NCBI GenBank assembly: GCA_000482145.1
Contig: AUXH01000106.1
Span: 1-40,685 of the forward strand
Length of the DNA stretch: 40,685 bases
From: Strigomonas culicis
Lineage: Eukaryota; Euglenozoa; Kinetoplastea; Trypanosomatida; Trypanosomatidae
Direction: 5' to 3'
Each line of letters begins with the position of its first letter. Within the stretch, counting starts at the first letter, position 1. Positions 23,725 to 34,400 of this stretch are shown here, piece after piece. The translations under genes were made by a program, and so were the position numbers. Under the pieces are notes generated by a model. That model was not told the DNA's origin and searched no databases. It worked only from the letters and a program-made list of their open reading frames with translations.

Positions 23725-26502
23725 TCACTTTTCTTCGTCCTTCTCTTCCGCTGCCAGCTCTAGCTGCAGCAGCCGCTCCACTTCGTGCGTCGCGTCGAGG
23801 CACCACTTCACGTTGGTGACGAGCTCCTTCATCGCGAGCGTCCACACGGCCTCCGCGACTGTGCCGTAGCGAAGAGAGAAGCCGTTCACCTGCTCCCCGT
23901 CACGTGTGATTGCGTGCGGCATCGTCGGCGGTACGGCGGCTGACCGCCGCGCCGCCTCGTCCTGCGCCTCCCCCCCTTCGCCTTCCGCCGGCGTGGTGCC
24001 GGGGTCTGCCGCCGGTGGGCCGACGAGATACGGGTGCAGCGCCGCGCCGGCACTTTCAGCGGAGGCGCTCGGCGGAGGAACCGACGTGTCTTCCTGGAGC
24101 GTCACGGACATGGTGGTTGGTGCACTCGCCTCCGCCGTCGCCCTCTCACTTTCCTTTTCCGCCTCCAGCTGGAGGCGGCGGTACTTCCACTGCTGTTTCG
24201 CGCAGACCTCCAGGCGTGTATCATCCTTCATCGACACATCGACGGGCGCCGCGGCCAGCGCGGCGGCGGCCGCTCGCCAGCGTGCGAAGTAGGCCTCCGG
24301 CGCCACCACGGGCTGCTGCTGCGCTTGTGGTGGTGGTGCCGACGCCCGCCGCTGCTGCCGCGCGACCAGCCAGCGTGAGCGGCAGGCGGCGAGGCGCGCG
24401 GCCACCGCGTCGCCCAGCTCCTGCACGCAGGCCGCGAAGGCGACGCAGGCGTCCCCGAAGGTGGAGCGCGAAAAGAAGAAGCCCTCCTCCAAATAAAAGT
24501 GCACCGTTTTCTCCACCTCACGCGCGGTCGCCGCGGACGGTGCGACCTCCGCATCACCGCCAGCGCGCGCCGCAGCGGCCGTAGACGTACGCGCACCGAA
24601 GAAGGGAAATGCAGACAGCAAGGAAGGGCCACCGGCGTCCGCGCCGGGGTGGGCTTTCTTGTAGATGTGGATGTGGGTCTTGTAATAGGCGCGCCGGAGC
24701 CCCTCCGATGGGTTGAGGGTGATGCCGGCGGTGGTGAACTCAAAGTGGTGCCGCTGCGCGTGCGCCACGAGCAGCTCCGCGAGCAGCGCGCAGGCCAGGT
24801 TGAGCTCATCCACCGACACCGTCTCGAGAATCTGGAGCTTGTTGCGGCGCGTCATGGGGTAGCCCAGCACCGCGGCGGCGGCCGCCGCGGTCGTCGCCGT
24901 GGCGGCGGCGGCGCCCACGCTCGCGGCCGGTGCCGCGGTCACCGCCGCGGGCGGCAGCCCCGACAGGAGGACCTGGCTGAAGGCCGCGTGGTAGTCCGTC
25001 TGTAGGTGCAGTCGCACCGCCTCTTGACACGAGTCCGACGGCGGCGGCGGTGGCGGGCTCCGCCGCGCGCTGGGCGACGGGGCCGCCACGGAGGACGCAT
25101 ACGGCGCCACGCGGCCCAGGCGCAGGCCGGCGATCGTCGCGATGGGGCCCTCGACATCGAGGGGGTAGAGGAGGTCTTCCACATGGACGGTGGCCAGGAA
25201 GCGGCAGGATGCCTCCGACAGACGCGCCGCCTGTTCCCGGCTGTGTGCCGCGTGGCGCTCATTGAAAAGCGACGCGGTCACTACCGCGTTGTGGGCCTGC
25301 TCCGCCCGCTGGAGGGCCTGTGCGTTGTCGGACACTTGGGCCCGCCGCGCGGCCCACTGCTGCTGCAGCCGCTCCCTCTCCTCCCGCAGCGCTTCCTGCT
25401 TGGTCTGTAGCTTCTCCATTTCTTCGAGAAAGACGCGCAGCTCCGCCTTCTCCCCCGCGGCGACGTCCGCCGGTGGCGCTGCCGCCTGCTGCTGTGCGTC
25501 GCCGGCCGCCGCGCGGCACCACTCCTCGTACCATTGCAGCGGCGCATCAGCACCGGCGCCCGGCAGAGCGGCGGTCGTCTGTGCGCGGGCGAGGCTCCCG
25601 TCGGCCGTGTGCGCGTCGGAGAGCCAAGGCGAGGCGGCGCACAGCGACGCGGCCACATTGTCTAACAGCGGGACAGGACTTTCCCTTTCCTCTCCAGCAT
25701 CTTGATGGCACAGCTCCTTTATTAGCGTGACGTCACTCAGCACCAGATGCGACGCCGGCGTGTCCTGCTGCTGCTGCTGCTCGGTCTCCTGCATCTCGAT
25801 CTGCTGACGCAGGGCGAGCGCCACCTGCTGCTGCACGCGCGCGGCCCAGCAGCCGGCGCACAGCGGCGGCAGCGTGAGGTCCGTGCCGCCACCGCCTTCC
25901 GCAATGGGGTGCTGCGCGATGTAGCGCAGAATGGCACCCTGCTGCCGGATGCGTTCCGCTGCAGACCCCGCCGCTGCCGGCGTGTCGGGCGCCGAGCCGG
26001 CGTGGGCCCCTACACCCCCGAACAGCAGGCGCTCGACCTCCGACTGAAATCGCCGCTGGTCCCTTGGGCGGAGCAGGTGGAAGGGATAGAGCGTCATGGC
26101 GGGGATCGCTGCCGGGGTGCGCCACCCGCGCTCCACTGCTGGCTCCGTGGGAGGCGAGTGGGAGACCGACGGCGAAGGGCGCTTGCACCGGGTGCGCTGC
26201 GCGACGTGCGACAGAGAGCGAAACTCACTGCCACACGTAAGATCGGACGCCGCAAAGGCGGGGTGCGTGTATTCGGTGGAGGTCACTGCCGCCGCCTCTG
26301 GCGTTCGACGCTGTGTCTCACGCGGCAGAGAAAAGAAAGTGTAGGAGGCGTCCTCCGCCCCGCGACCGGTCGCGGCGTTTGCGGTGGTTTGTGCATCGCC
26401 CTGTACGCTGAGCTGGCATGCCTCAGTCGCATCGTCCACCTTAAAGGCGCGCTTGCAGTGATAACACAGTGCACTCTTCTCGCTGATATCGTTTTCATTC
26501 AT
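23725..26502 (-). CDS. ATG6: Beclin-1/ATG6 orthologue, autophagy and Vps34-complex subunit
   Basis: Beclin-1/Atg6 is a scaffold of the class III PI3-kinase (Vps34) complexes in autophagy and endosomal sorting. The 925-residue product keeps the family order. A CYHC pair (Cys13, Cys16) sits near the N-terminus, and a second CxxC (LCAGCW, about residue 212) precedes the central coil. A coiled coil spans about 342-430. The conserved start of the evolutionarily conserved domain, with GPIATIAGLRLGR, lies at about 445-470. The block VDELNLACALLAELL lies in the middle of the domain, and HFYLEEGFFF...FAACVQ at about 666-694. WTLAMKELVTNVKWCL comes near the C-terminus. It is about twice the length of human Beclin because Ala-, Gln- and Pro-rich inserts interrupt the N-terminal half and the conserved domain. 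The assignment rests on these motifs, not on a search. Confidence 0.93.
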   Translation of the reverse strand: MNENDISEKSALCYHCKRAFKVDDATEACQLSVQGDAQTTANAATGRGAEDASYTFFSLPRETQRRTPEAAAVTSTEYTHPAFAASDLTCGSEFRSLSHVAQRTRCKRPSPSVSHSPPTEPAVERGWRTPAAIPAMTLYPFHLLRPRDQRRFQSEVERLLFGGVGAHAGSAPDTPAAAGSAAERIRQQGAILRYIAQHPIAEGGGGTDLTLPPLCAGCWAARVQQQVALALRQQIEMQETEQQQQQDTPASHLVLSDVTLIKELCHQDAGEERESPVPLLDNVAASLCAASPWLSDAHTADGSLARAQTTAALPGAGADAPLQWYEEWCRAAAGDAQQQAAAPPADVAAGEKAELRVFLEEMEKLQTKQEALREERERLQQQWAARRAQVSDNAQALQRAEQAHNAVVTASLFNERHAAHSREQAARLSEASCRFLATVHVEDLLYPLDVEGPIATIAGLRLGRVAPYASSVAAPSPSARRSPPPPPPSDSCQEAVRLHLQTDYHAAFSQVLLSGLPPAAVTAAPAASVGAAAATATTAAAAAAVLGYPMTRRNKLQILETVSVDELNLACALLAELLVAHAQRHHFEFTTAGITLNPSEGLRRAYYKTHIHIYKKAHPGADAGGPSLLSAFPFFGARTSTAAAARAGGDAEVAPSAATAREVEKTVHFYLEEGFFFSRSTFGDACVAFAACVQELGDAVAARLAACRSRWLVARQQRRASAPPPQAQQQPVVAPEAYFARWRAAAAALAAAPVDVSMKDDTRLEVCAKQQWKYRRLQLEAEKESERATAEASAPTTMSVTLQEDTSVPPPSASAESAGAALHPYLVGPPAADPGTTPAEGEGGEAQDEAARRSAAVPPTMPHAITRDGEQVNGFSLRYGTVAEAVWTLAMKELVTNVKWCLDATHEVERLLQLELAAEEKDEEK

Positions 26503-26921
26503 GACGGAAAGGATCTTTTTTTTTTTCTTCTATTGTTTCCTCGAAATCGCTATTAGCCGCACTTTTTCAAATCCATGCAGCAGGGCTACTTGTGCGCATC
26601 AACCGGTCTAGATATCGTGGACTGGAAGGAAGGGAATCTCACTGCATGCGGCACAATACTAATACGTGAGCTTATAAAAGTAACGACCATTTTATGAATA
26701 AACAAGACAAACAGAAAAAGAAACAGAGAAGAAGACAGAAGTAAATTCAATGTACAATCATGTATCAGAGCGGAAGAGGTAAAACCAAGCGGAGGAATAA
26801 ACTCCTTCATTTTTTTCTTTTCGTCTTGTAAGCATTATTTGTTGAATACCATAGTTTTCATAGTCATATGAATAAGGCAAAGATCTATTCCATCTAACTC
26901 ACTGTATATACCTCTATCCAT
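26503..26921. other. Spacer between the coiled-coil gene and the Beclin gene, with predicted splice acceptor
   Basis: No gene is supported. On the gene strand a short CT-rich tract (about 26624-26634) is followed by an AG at 26622-26623, a plausible trans-splice site about 120 bases before the Beclin ATG. The rest is AT-rich and should hold the 3' UTR of the coiled-coil gene. Confidence 0.55.
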
Positions 26922-29900
26922 CTATCGTGTGCTTTGCGGGGCGGTCTGGCTACCCGTGGACGGGCTGTTGCCCTCCAGTTCGTGTGAGTACACACTCGAA
27001 AGACTGCCGCTGCCATACCACGCCGCCGGAGGCGTGTTCTCATCGACCGCCGGCTGTTTCCGATGCAGTCGCACGGTGGTCGGTTCGTAGAGGCGGTACG
27101 GGTCTTGGCCATCCGGCTGTGCGGCGCGCGTGCAAGGCGGCACCGTGCGCCTGTGCCCGCCGTAGTGAGCGACAGGCGCCTCCGCGGTATAGGACGCGGA
27201 GGAAACGGCCGAGACGTTAGCGACGGTGGAGGGCGGCGCCTGGTGCGTGGGCGAGGCCCCAGGGGACGCGCTGCGGCGGTGGCGGTGCCGCGCCCGGCCG
27301 TGCGTGCCGCTCGTCGTGGTCGTCGCCTTGCGGGTGCCGGTGTCGTGGCTCGTGCTGCTGTTCACATGGATCTCCGTCACCATCCGGCTCAGCTCGTCCT
27401 GCAGTAAGGGATGGCTGTCGTTGTGGTGCCGGAGCAGCGTCGCCTCCGCGTCTGGCGCCGGGCCGGTCCGCCTGCCTGCCCCGCTGTTCATCTCAATACG
27501 CAGCGCGCGAAGCTCATTCTCCAACTCGTTCTGCTGCATCAGCAGCTGCACCTCGCGCTTCTTGTACGTCGCGACGCGCTCCTCGCAGCGCTGCCGTTCG
27601 CTGCGCTCGCGCTGAGCGCTGGCGCACGCCTCCATGAGGTTGCGCCGCAGCTCCGCGACGGCCTCGGGGGGCTGCTCGGCCAGCGGCGTCTGGCTCTGCT
27701 GCTGCTGCAGCCGCTCCTCGATGCGGGTGATCTCTTCCTCCATGGAGAGGTGCTCGCGCCGCTGCGCCTCGAAGGCGAGGCCGAGGTGCTCGTTCTGCTG
27801 CGTCAGGCTCGCCAGCGCCTCCTCCTTCTCCGCGAGCAGCGTCGTGACGAGCCGCTGCTGCGTCGCCAAAAAGGCCATCAGTGTGCGGCACACCGCCGCG
27901 GGCGACGGCGGTGCAAAGAACAGGTGCTGCAGCGCCGCGCTCGTTGCGTCGTCGCGCTCCGTCTTGAAGTACGACAGCAGCGCGGTGAAGCGTCGCGGCC
28001 GCGGCGCGCCACGGCCTCGGTCCTCAAGGCCCACGTGGCGGTGGGGGCGGTGGTGGCACTCGTGGTACGCCACGCGCTGGTAGCCGCTGGAGCGCGTGTC
28101 GACCCGCGTCTGCTGAAGCACGTGATGCAGCCGCACGGTGGCCGGCACCGCGTAGTCCTCCCCTCGTGCCGCCGCCTCGGCGGCCGCGGCGTCTTCCAGG
28201 TGCTGGACGGCGTCCGCCAATTGGGCGATGGATGGCAGCGCCACGCGCGGCAGCGCCGGGCGGCCACCGTCGCTGCCGAGCTGGTGGTACTGCTGCAGTA
28301 CGTGCGGGAGGGCGGGCAGGAGCGTCAGCGCAAAGACCATCCCCGGCGGTTGCGGCGGCCGACGCCGCACCGCCCGCAGGAGGCGCGTCGTGGCGAGCAC
28401 AGCAAGTGCGCAGACGCGGAGGGAGCGCTTGAAGGCGGTGCGGGCCGCGCTCGGCGAGCTTCGCAAGGCGGACAGATCTGCCCGCAGTCGCGCGACGGGT
28501 GCGCTCGCGGTGTTGCTCGTCATGCTGTCATCGGCCGGCGGCGCCGGCTGCATGTCCAGGACGTATAGTTTGTGCTTCACGTCTTCCTTGATGGAGACCT
28601 GTCGGAGGAGCTGCTTGATGCTCTGCAGTTCGCAGAGCTGCTCCACTTGTGACTGCCAGAGGTACCGCTTCTGCTGCCCGATCGTCTCCAGCCGGCACAG
28701 CAGCAGCACGACAAAGCCCACGCAGTCCTCGAGCAGGGCGTACAGGTGGGTGCTCTGGCGCTGCGCCTGCTGCCGCGCCGCCTCGCCCTCCTCCCGCAGC
28801 GCCTCGAGGGCGGTCGCGTGCGCGGCGGCTTGCTGCTCCAGCTGTTCCTTCGCGCACGTCAGGGTTTCCGTGAGCACGGCGGTGTCCGCCTCCAGCACCT
28901 CCTTCTCGCGCAGGTGCTGCTGCGCGGCCTCCTGCCGTCGCCGCAGCAGCTGGATGCGCTTCTCCTTGTCCGCCAGCTGCTGCGTCAGTTCCTGCTCGCG
29001 CGCCTGCCACGCCGCCTGCAGCTCCGCATGAGTCTCCTGGCCGCGCGCCCACTCGCCCTCCTTTCGGCGCAGCTGCGCGGCCGCCTGCTTCGCGTGCGCC
29101 TGCTGCCGCGCCTCCGCCTCCGCCTCCGTGCGCTTCTTCTCCGCCGCCGCGAGCTTCGCGAGTGCGGCTTCTTTCTCCTGCCTGAGGCGGATGATGCTGC
29201 CCCGCTGGCCCTGGGTCAGCTCGCGGACGGTGGACAGTAAGTGTAGGAGGTCCCGCTCCGCCTGGAGCAGATCCCCCAGCACCGCGGCGGACGGGGTGCG
29301 CTGGCCCTCGCTGGGGCTCGGTGCCGCCGCCTCCCCCAGTTTTCGCGCCCGCGGTCCGTACTCGCGCAGCGCCTGACCGAGCAGCTCCCGCTGCTTCTGC
29401 ACCTGGCACTGGATCGTGGCCCACGTCGACGCGCCGCTCGCGCCGTCGCCGCTCGCCGCCGCCTCGCCCGCCTTGACGCGCTGCAGCAGCGCCGTCACGC
29501 GCTCCTCCAGCCGATGCTGCGTGCGCTGCAGTGCGAGGATCTCCCCCCGCTGCGTCGCGATCACCTGCTGCTCCGCCGCGCTGGCCGCCGCCTGCGTCGC
29601 GCCGTGGACCCGCCGCGCCTCCTGCTGCTGTTGGGTGAAGCGGCACAGCAACCGCACGGCCTTCCGCAAAATATGCAGCTTGTGCACCACGACGGAGAGG
29701 TAAGGCGGGGTGGCCGGCTCGTCGCCGCTGGGGCTGCTGTCGTGCGCACTCGCCGCCGCGTCCTCCTCCCGCGTCTGCATCAGCGACGCGCTGGTGTCGG
29801 CCTCTGACGCGGCCGCCGCCGGGCGACCGCGCGGTGCCTTCCCGTCCACCCACCAGTCGGATGCCTCCCCCTTTTCTTCCTCCATCTCCGCCGTGGCCGC

Positions 29901-31040
29901 CGTGCACTCCGCGAGCGTCTCCTCCAGACACGCATCCGCGCGGAGGAAAAGCTCCTTCTTCGCCCCCTCCTGCTGCCGGCACGCGGCCTGCTCCGCCTCC
30001 CACGCGCGCTGCACCGCATCGAGCTCTGCCTGCAGCTGCTGCACCGCCGCGCGGTGGGCGGCGTCCTGCGCGGCGGCGGCCTCGCGCACGGCCGCCAGCT
30101 GCTCCTGCAGCTCGCGCTGCCGCGCCTCCGCCTGCGACCACTGCAGCTTGTACTGCGCCGCCGCGCCTTCCTCCCGCGCGAGGGCGGACTGCAGCGACAC
30201 GAAGTGCGCCTGCATGCCGCGGATGGTGTCGTCCACCACCGGCGGCAGCGCGGCGGCGGCGCCGCCGTCGCTGAGGTCTGCCGCGCGCGGCGCGGCGCTG
30301 CGGGGGGTGCTGACGCTCGCGCTCCCGGCGGCGCGCCGCGCCTCCGCCGAGGCCCGCCGCGTCGCGAAGAGCTCGGCCTCGAGCTGCAGGTGGCGGCCCT
30401 GCACCCGCGCCAGCTCCGCGCGCTGCTGCGTCAGCTGCTGCGCGTCGTCGCGCGCCGCCTGCCGGAGGCGGTGCAGCTCCGCCTCCGCGGCCGCGAGCGC
30501 GGTGGCCAGCCGGTCGCGCTCCCCGTGCACCTGCTGCTGCGCGTGGCGGGACTGCGCGGCCGCCTCGGTGGCCTGCCGCAGCTGCTCCCGCAGCTCGCGC
30601 GTGACGAGCACCTCGGCCTCGTAGGCGTCCTGGTAGTGCTGCAGTGCCAGTACCTGGCGCTGGGACTCCTGCAGCAGGTTCTGCGCGTTGCGCACGAACT
30701 GCGTGCGCCACCCCGTCGTGCCCACGTCGTCGGCGTCCGCGGGACCCCCCACCGCGTCCGCGGCGGCGGCCGGTGGCGGTGGCGAGGCGCCGGTGGTGGT
30801 GGGGGCGGCGGCCCGCAGCAGCTGGTCCAGTATCCGCGTCTGCTTGCTGGTCGGGGCCGGGGCGTGCGCCCCCGGAGGTAGTGGCGGCGGTGGCGGTGGC
30901 GCGTCGTCCACCGCGAAGCGCACCCGCCGCTGTGTCTGTGCGTCGCCGGTGACCGAGGGCGGCGGCGTTGAAACGAGCGTCTCGCTCGCAGGGGCAGGGT
31001 GCCACCCGGCCAGCGGGATGGTCATACCCTGCCGGTACAT
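26922..31040 (-). CDS. Long coiled-coil protein, unknown function (1372 aa)
   Basis: I do not recognise a family. The N-terminal 110 residues are Pro/Ala-rich and disordered, and include RVRF at residues 39-42. Heptad-rich coiled coil covers about 113-390 and 446-830, dense in Gln, Glu, Arg and Ala. A helical, less charged region follows at about 830-1050, then a third coil at about 1051-1184. The last 180 residues are disordered, rich in Ser, Thr, His and Pro. No membrane span, signal peptide or motor motif is visible. This layout is common in trypanosomatid cytoskeletal and flagellar-base proteins, but location and role are inference. The first ATG (31040) and a second in-frame ATG five codons later are both possible; the first lies 30 bases after a predicted acceptor. 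Confidence 0.9.
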   Translation of the reverse strand: MYRQGMTIPLAGWHPAPASETLVSTPPPSVTGDAQTQRRVRFAVDDAPPPPPPLPPGAHAPAPTSKQTRILDQLLRAAAPTTTGASPPPPAAAADAVGGPADADDVGTTGWRTQFVRNAQNLLQESQRQVLALQHYQDAYEAEVLVTRELREQLRQATEAAAQSRHAQQQVHGERDRLATALAAAEAELHRLRQAARDDAQQLTQQRAELARVQGRHLQLEAELFATRRASAEARRAAGSASVSTPRSAAPRAADLSDGGAAAALPPVVDDTIRGMQAHFVSLQSALAREEGAAAQYKLQWSQAEARQRELQEQLAAVREAAAAQDAAHRAAVQQLQAELDAVQRAWEAEQAACRQQEGAKKELFLRADACLEETLAECTAATAEMEEEKGEASDWWVDGKAPRGRPAAAASEADTSASLMQTREEDAAASAHDSSPSGDEPATPPYLSVVVHKLHILRKAVRLLCRFTQQQQEARRVHGATQAAASAAEQQVIATQRGEILALQRTQHRLEERVTALLQRVKAGEAAASGDGASGASTWATIQCQVQKQRELLGQALREYGPRARKLGEAAAPSPSEGQRTPSAAVLGDLLQAERDLLHLLSTVRELTQGQRGSIIRLRQEKEAALAKLAAAEKKRTEAEAEARQQAHAKQAAAQLRRKEGEWARGQETHAELQAAWQAREQELTQQLADKEKRIQLLRRRQEAAQQHLREKEVLEADTAVLTETLTCAKEQLEQQAAAHATALEALREEGEAARQQAQRQSTHLYALLEDCVGFVVLLLCRLETIGQQKRYLWQSQVEQLCELQSIKQLLRQVSIKEDVKHKLYVLDMQPAPPADDSMTSNTASAPVARLRADLSALRSSPSAARTAFKRSLRVCALAVLATTRLLRAVRRRPPQPPGMVFALTLLPALPHVLQQYHQLGSDGGRPALPRVALPSIAQLADAVQHLEDAAAAEAAARGEDYAVPATVRLHHVLQQTRVDTRSSGYQRVAYHECHHRPHRHVGLEDRGRGAPRPRRFTALLSYFKTERDDATSAALQHLFFAPPSPAAVCRTLMAFLATQQRLVTTLLAEKEEALASLTQQNEHLGLAFEAQRREHLSMEEEITRIEERLQQQQSQTPLAEQPPEAVAELRRNLMEACASAQRERSERQRCEERVATYKKREVQLLMQQNELENELRALRIEMNSGAGRRTGPAPDAEATLLRHHNDSHPLLQDELSRMVTEIHVNSSTSHDTGTRKATTTTSGTHGRARHRHRRSASPGASPTHQAPPSTVANVSAVSSASYTAEAPVAHYGGHRRTVPPCTRAAQPDGQDPYRLYEPTTVRLHRKQPAVDENTPPAAWYGSGSLSSVYSHELEGNSPSTGSQTAPQSTR

Positions 31041-31069
31041 GGCGTGTGCGCGTGATCTCTATCGATGGT

Positions 31070-31071
31070 CT
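31070..31071 (-). promoter_or_regulatory. Predicted spliced-leader acceptor AG for the coiled-coil gene
   Basis: A CT-rich tract on the gene strand (about 31077-31102) is followed by this first AG, 30 bases before the ATG at 31040. Confidence 0.5.
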
Positions 31072-31499
31072 GCGTGTAGTAGGAAAGGGAGGAGGAGAGT
31101 AGATCGCAGCTATGTGAATGGAGAGGGATGCTTCTTCATGTTGTATTGTCCCATTACGAATAAGTATACAATTCACATCTATTTTTTTTAGATTTTTTTT
31201 GTGACTTTGAAAATAAAGCAATTTGCTTTTTTTTTTTTTGAATACATCACCTGATTGAACCGGAAAAAAAAACTGTCATCAAACAAACTCATTTTTGTTG
31301 TTGAAACCACTTTTACAAACACCCGTCACTGATCAAGTGATGCAATAAGCACGCAATAATAATACATACATACTGGAGAAAAAAAAAACAGTGCATAAAA
31401 GCAATAAGAAAAAAAAACAGAGAGTATTTTGTATAACATATGACTTCACTGTACGGAAGTACGTATGTTTTTTTTTCTTTTGTCCCACACTGAGATCCT
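31072..31499. other. Spacer between the FAM227-type gene and the coiled-coil gene
   Basis: AT-rich spacer with several A and T runs (near 31185, 31230, 31264 and 31380). It should contain the 3' UTR of the FAM227-type gene. No credible open frame or RNA gene is seen. Confidence 0.7.
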
Positions 31500-34400
31500 T
31501 TATAGAGACTCCTTAGTGCGCGAAGTGCGCCGCGTTGTCCGTCGGTTGCCTTGCTCGCCGAGCGGCGTCTGCCGCATCGCCTGCTCCTTCTCGCGCAGCT
31601 CAAAGGCGCGCTTTGCCTTGCGGCGGAAGTCGGCGCGCACGCGGTCCGTGTCCATCTTGCTGGCGACCGTGTTGCTCTCAATGCACTGGTTCATGTACAT
31701 ATCGCGCGACATGCGGTCCCGCTGTGAAATCAGCTCCATCTCCTGCCGCGCGGCCTGCTGGCGCCGCAGCGCCTCCTGGTTGACGCCCTGCAGCAGCAGC
31801 GGCCGCTGCTGCCCCGTCTCCCGCGGCAGCACCAGCAGCTGGCGCAGCGCCGCGTGGTGGCTCCTCTGCGCGAGGACGGCGGGGTTGAAGGTGTCGTTGC
31901 CCTCCGCACTCATGACGAGTGAGCGGCGCGAGGTGCCGGCGCCGTTGTGGAGCCGCGAGGCCATGCTCGTCCCGAGGCCGACCTGGGCACTGAGGTCCAG
32001 CAGGGACGCGTCGCCGGCCGCCGGCGCGCGGAGCGTCGCGGCGCTCTCCGCCGCCGCGGGGGTGGTGAGGTCCAGCTGCAGTGTGTGGCGCGCGTAGTAG
32101 GCGACAAACGGCGAGGCGGCCGGCAGCGCGCTGCGCGTCTCAGCCGGCGCGTGCGGGCCGCCGCCGCCGCCGTCCGTGTGCTGCTGCTGGTGCTGCTGTG
32201 CGATGCGGTCCATCAGCTCCCGCGACAGCTCGTGCCGCCGCACGTTCGGCGGCGGGCCCTCAATGTCGGCGACGCCGCGCGTGAGGAGGCGGGTGGTGCA
32301 GGACACAAGGGACGGCACGCGCTTCAACTCCATGCCACCGCCGCGCTTGCCGCCGACGGGCGGCAGCCGCAGCGGCGAACGATGGTTGCTGTTGTGGGCG
32401 GCGACCTCCGCGGGAGCGGGCTCGGGCCCGCGAAAGACGCTGGGCGTGCTAACGATGGGCTTGGCGCCGGCACCGGCGGCGGGGCAGCCGATCGCGGGCG
32501 GCAGCAGCGTCGTCACGGAGGCGTTGAGACCCGCGGCGGCGCCATCGTCCGGCCCGTCCACGCCCCTGAGCTTCATGCTGTGGAAGCGGCACGGGGCGGC
32601 CGTGGCGCCGAGGTGCGCGCTGGGCCCGCCTGCGCTGCTCCCGGCCGCCTTCTCGTACGCCTTCTGGTGCTCCTGCAGCTCGATCATCGCCTCCGCGGCG
32701 AGGCAGGAGGGGGCGATGGGCACTGTCGTGTAGCGCAGCCCGGCGCGCTCGACGAGGTACGCGCGCAGCCCCGCACTGCAGCGCGCGAGCGCGAAGCGCG
32801 TGAGCATCGAGCAGCCCTCCCTGTCCGCCACCGGCTGGTCCAGCTCCCGGGTGTTGTCCGACGGCTGCTGCGGCGGCGGGTGGTGGGGTGATGACGGGCC
32901 GCCGCCGCTGGGCTCGGCCGCGCCTTCCTTCACGTCCGGCACAATCGTCGCGTCGTTGTTGTTGTTGTTGTTGCGGCGGAAGGTCTCCTGCGCGTGGTGG
33001 GCGAGCCGCAGCAGATTGACGCCCGCGTGGGACCCGGCGGCGGCCGCCGCCTGCGGGCTCTTCGCCTGCGCCGCCTTCTTGGTGAGCTGCTGCCGCCGGC
33101 GCTCCACCGTCTCGAGGGGGTCCGGCGTCGCCTTGTCCGCGCGCCCACGGGGACCGCCGGCCATGGCGGATACACTTGTCTCGGTCGAGATGAGGGAGCG
33201 GGTGCTGATGCAGCTGTTCATGCGGTTCGTTCGCTGCTGCGGCGGCCGCGCGCCGACGGTCGCCTTGGTCGCCTTGCGCCGGTCGCCCGTCGCGTCGGCG
33301 TCGACGGTCAGCGAACAGAGAGAGTAGAAGGAGGCGGTGTGCATGGACAGGTCCATCGAGACGGAGTCGCCGTCGTCCGAGGGCGGGTTCACCGGGCGCA
33401 GCGAGGCGACGTAGTTGTACACCTCGTTGTTGTGGTGGCGGTGGGTGAAGGTCTGTGCGGCGCCGCCGCGGTCGACCTGGCGCTGCACAAGCTGAAGCTT
33501 CCGCTTCTGCTTCTTGTGCTGCTGCTTCACCTGTTTCTCCAGCTCCGCGACGAGCTCGTTCGCGTGGTTCGCACGCTTGTGAAACTCCGAGATGAGCCGG
33601 TACCCGCCGTTCTCCACGCGCACGTCGACCTCCTCAAACGTGTCGTCGCGCATCGCGCGGGACTTGTGGTGGCGGGGGTGGATGGCGGCCTTCCCCACGT
33701 GGCCCGCGTCGAGCACCACCGCGGCCTCCGCCAGCACAGGCACCGGCGGGGAGAGCAGGTCGCTGAGCGTGGAGAGGCTGCTCGCGCAGGGGTCTGCCGG
33801 CGACCCGCCCGCGGCGCCGGTGCGCGTCGCGGCCTCCGCCTCCCGCATCTGCTGTGCCAGCGCCTCCGCGTCGTCGACGGACGGCAGCGGCCACCCGGAG
33901 ATGGCGACGCAGTTGACGACGAGCCCGCTGTACCAGTGCTGCAGGATGACGACGAGGTCGCTGCGGAAGTTGGCGTCGAACACGCGCGCGTGGGCGTCGT
34001 TGGGGAAGCATGCATGCAGCATGTAGTGCACTATGCGTGCGGTAATGAGGGAGAACTGGCGGAAGATCATGTCCTTCTCCTTCCCCAGCTGCAGGAATGA
34101 GCTGCCGAAGGTCAGCGCGAGGCGGCCGAAGAGCACCTCCTCCAGCTGCGCGAGGTGCGCGTACTCCTGGATGGCCGTTACGAAGTAGTCCAGCGCGTCG
34201 CAGAGGAGCTCGATCGCGTCCGGCTCCGGCAGCACGCCGAGCCGCTGCACCTCCCGCATCTGGCACAGGTAGTGGAAATCGTTGCCCGTCAGAAAAGAGA
34301 GCAGCTTGTTCTCGTAGCTGCCGCCGCAGTAGAGCATGAGGGTCCCCAGCTCCGCACCCTCGACCCTGTCGCGCGCCGCATGCTGCCGGCTCCGCCAGAC

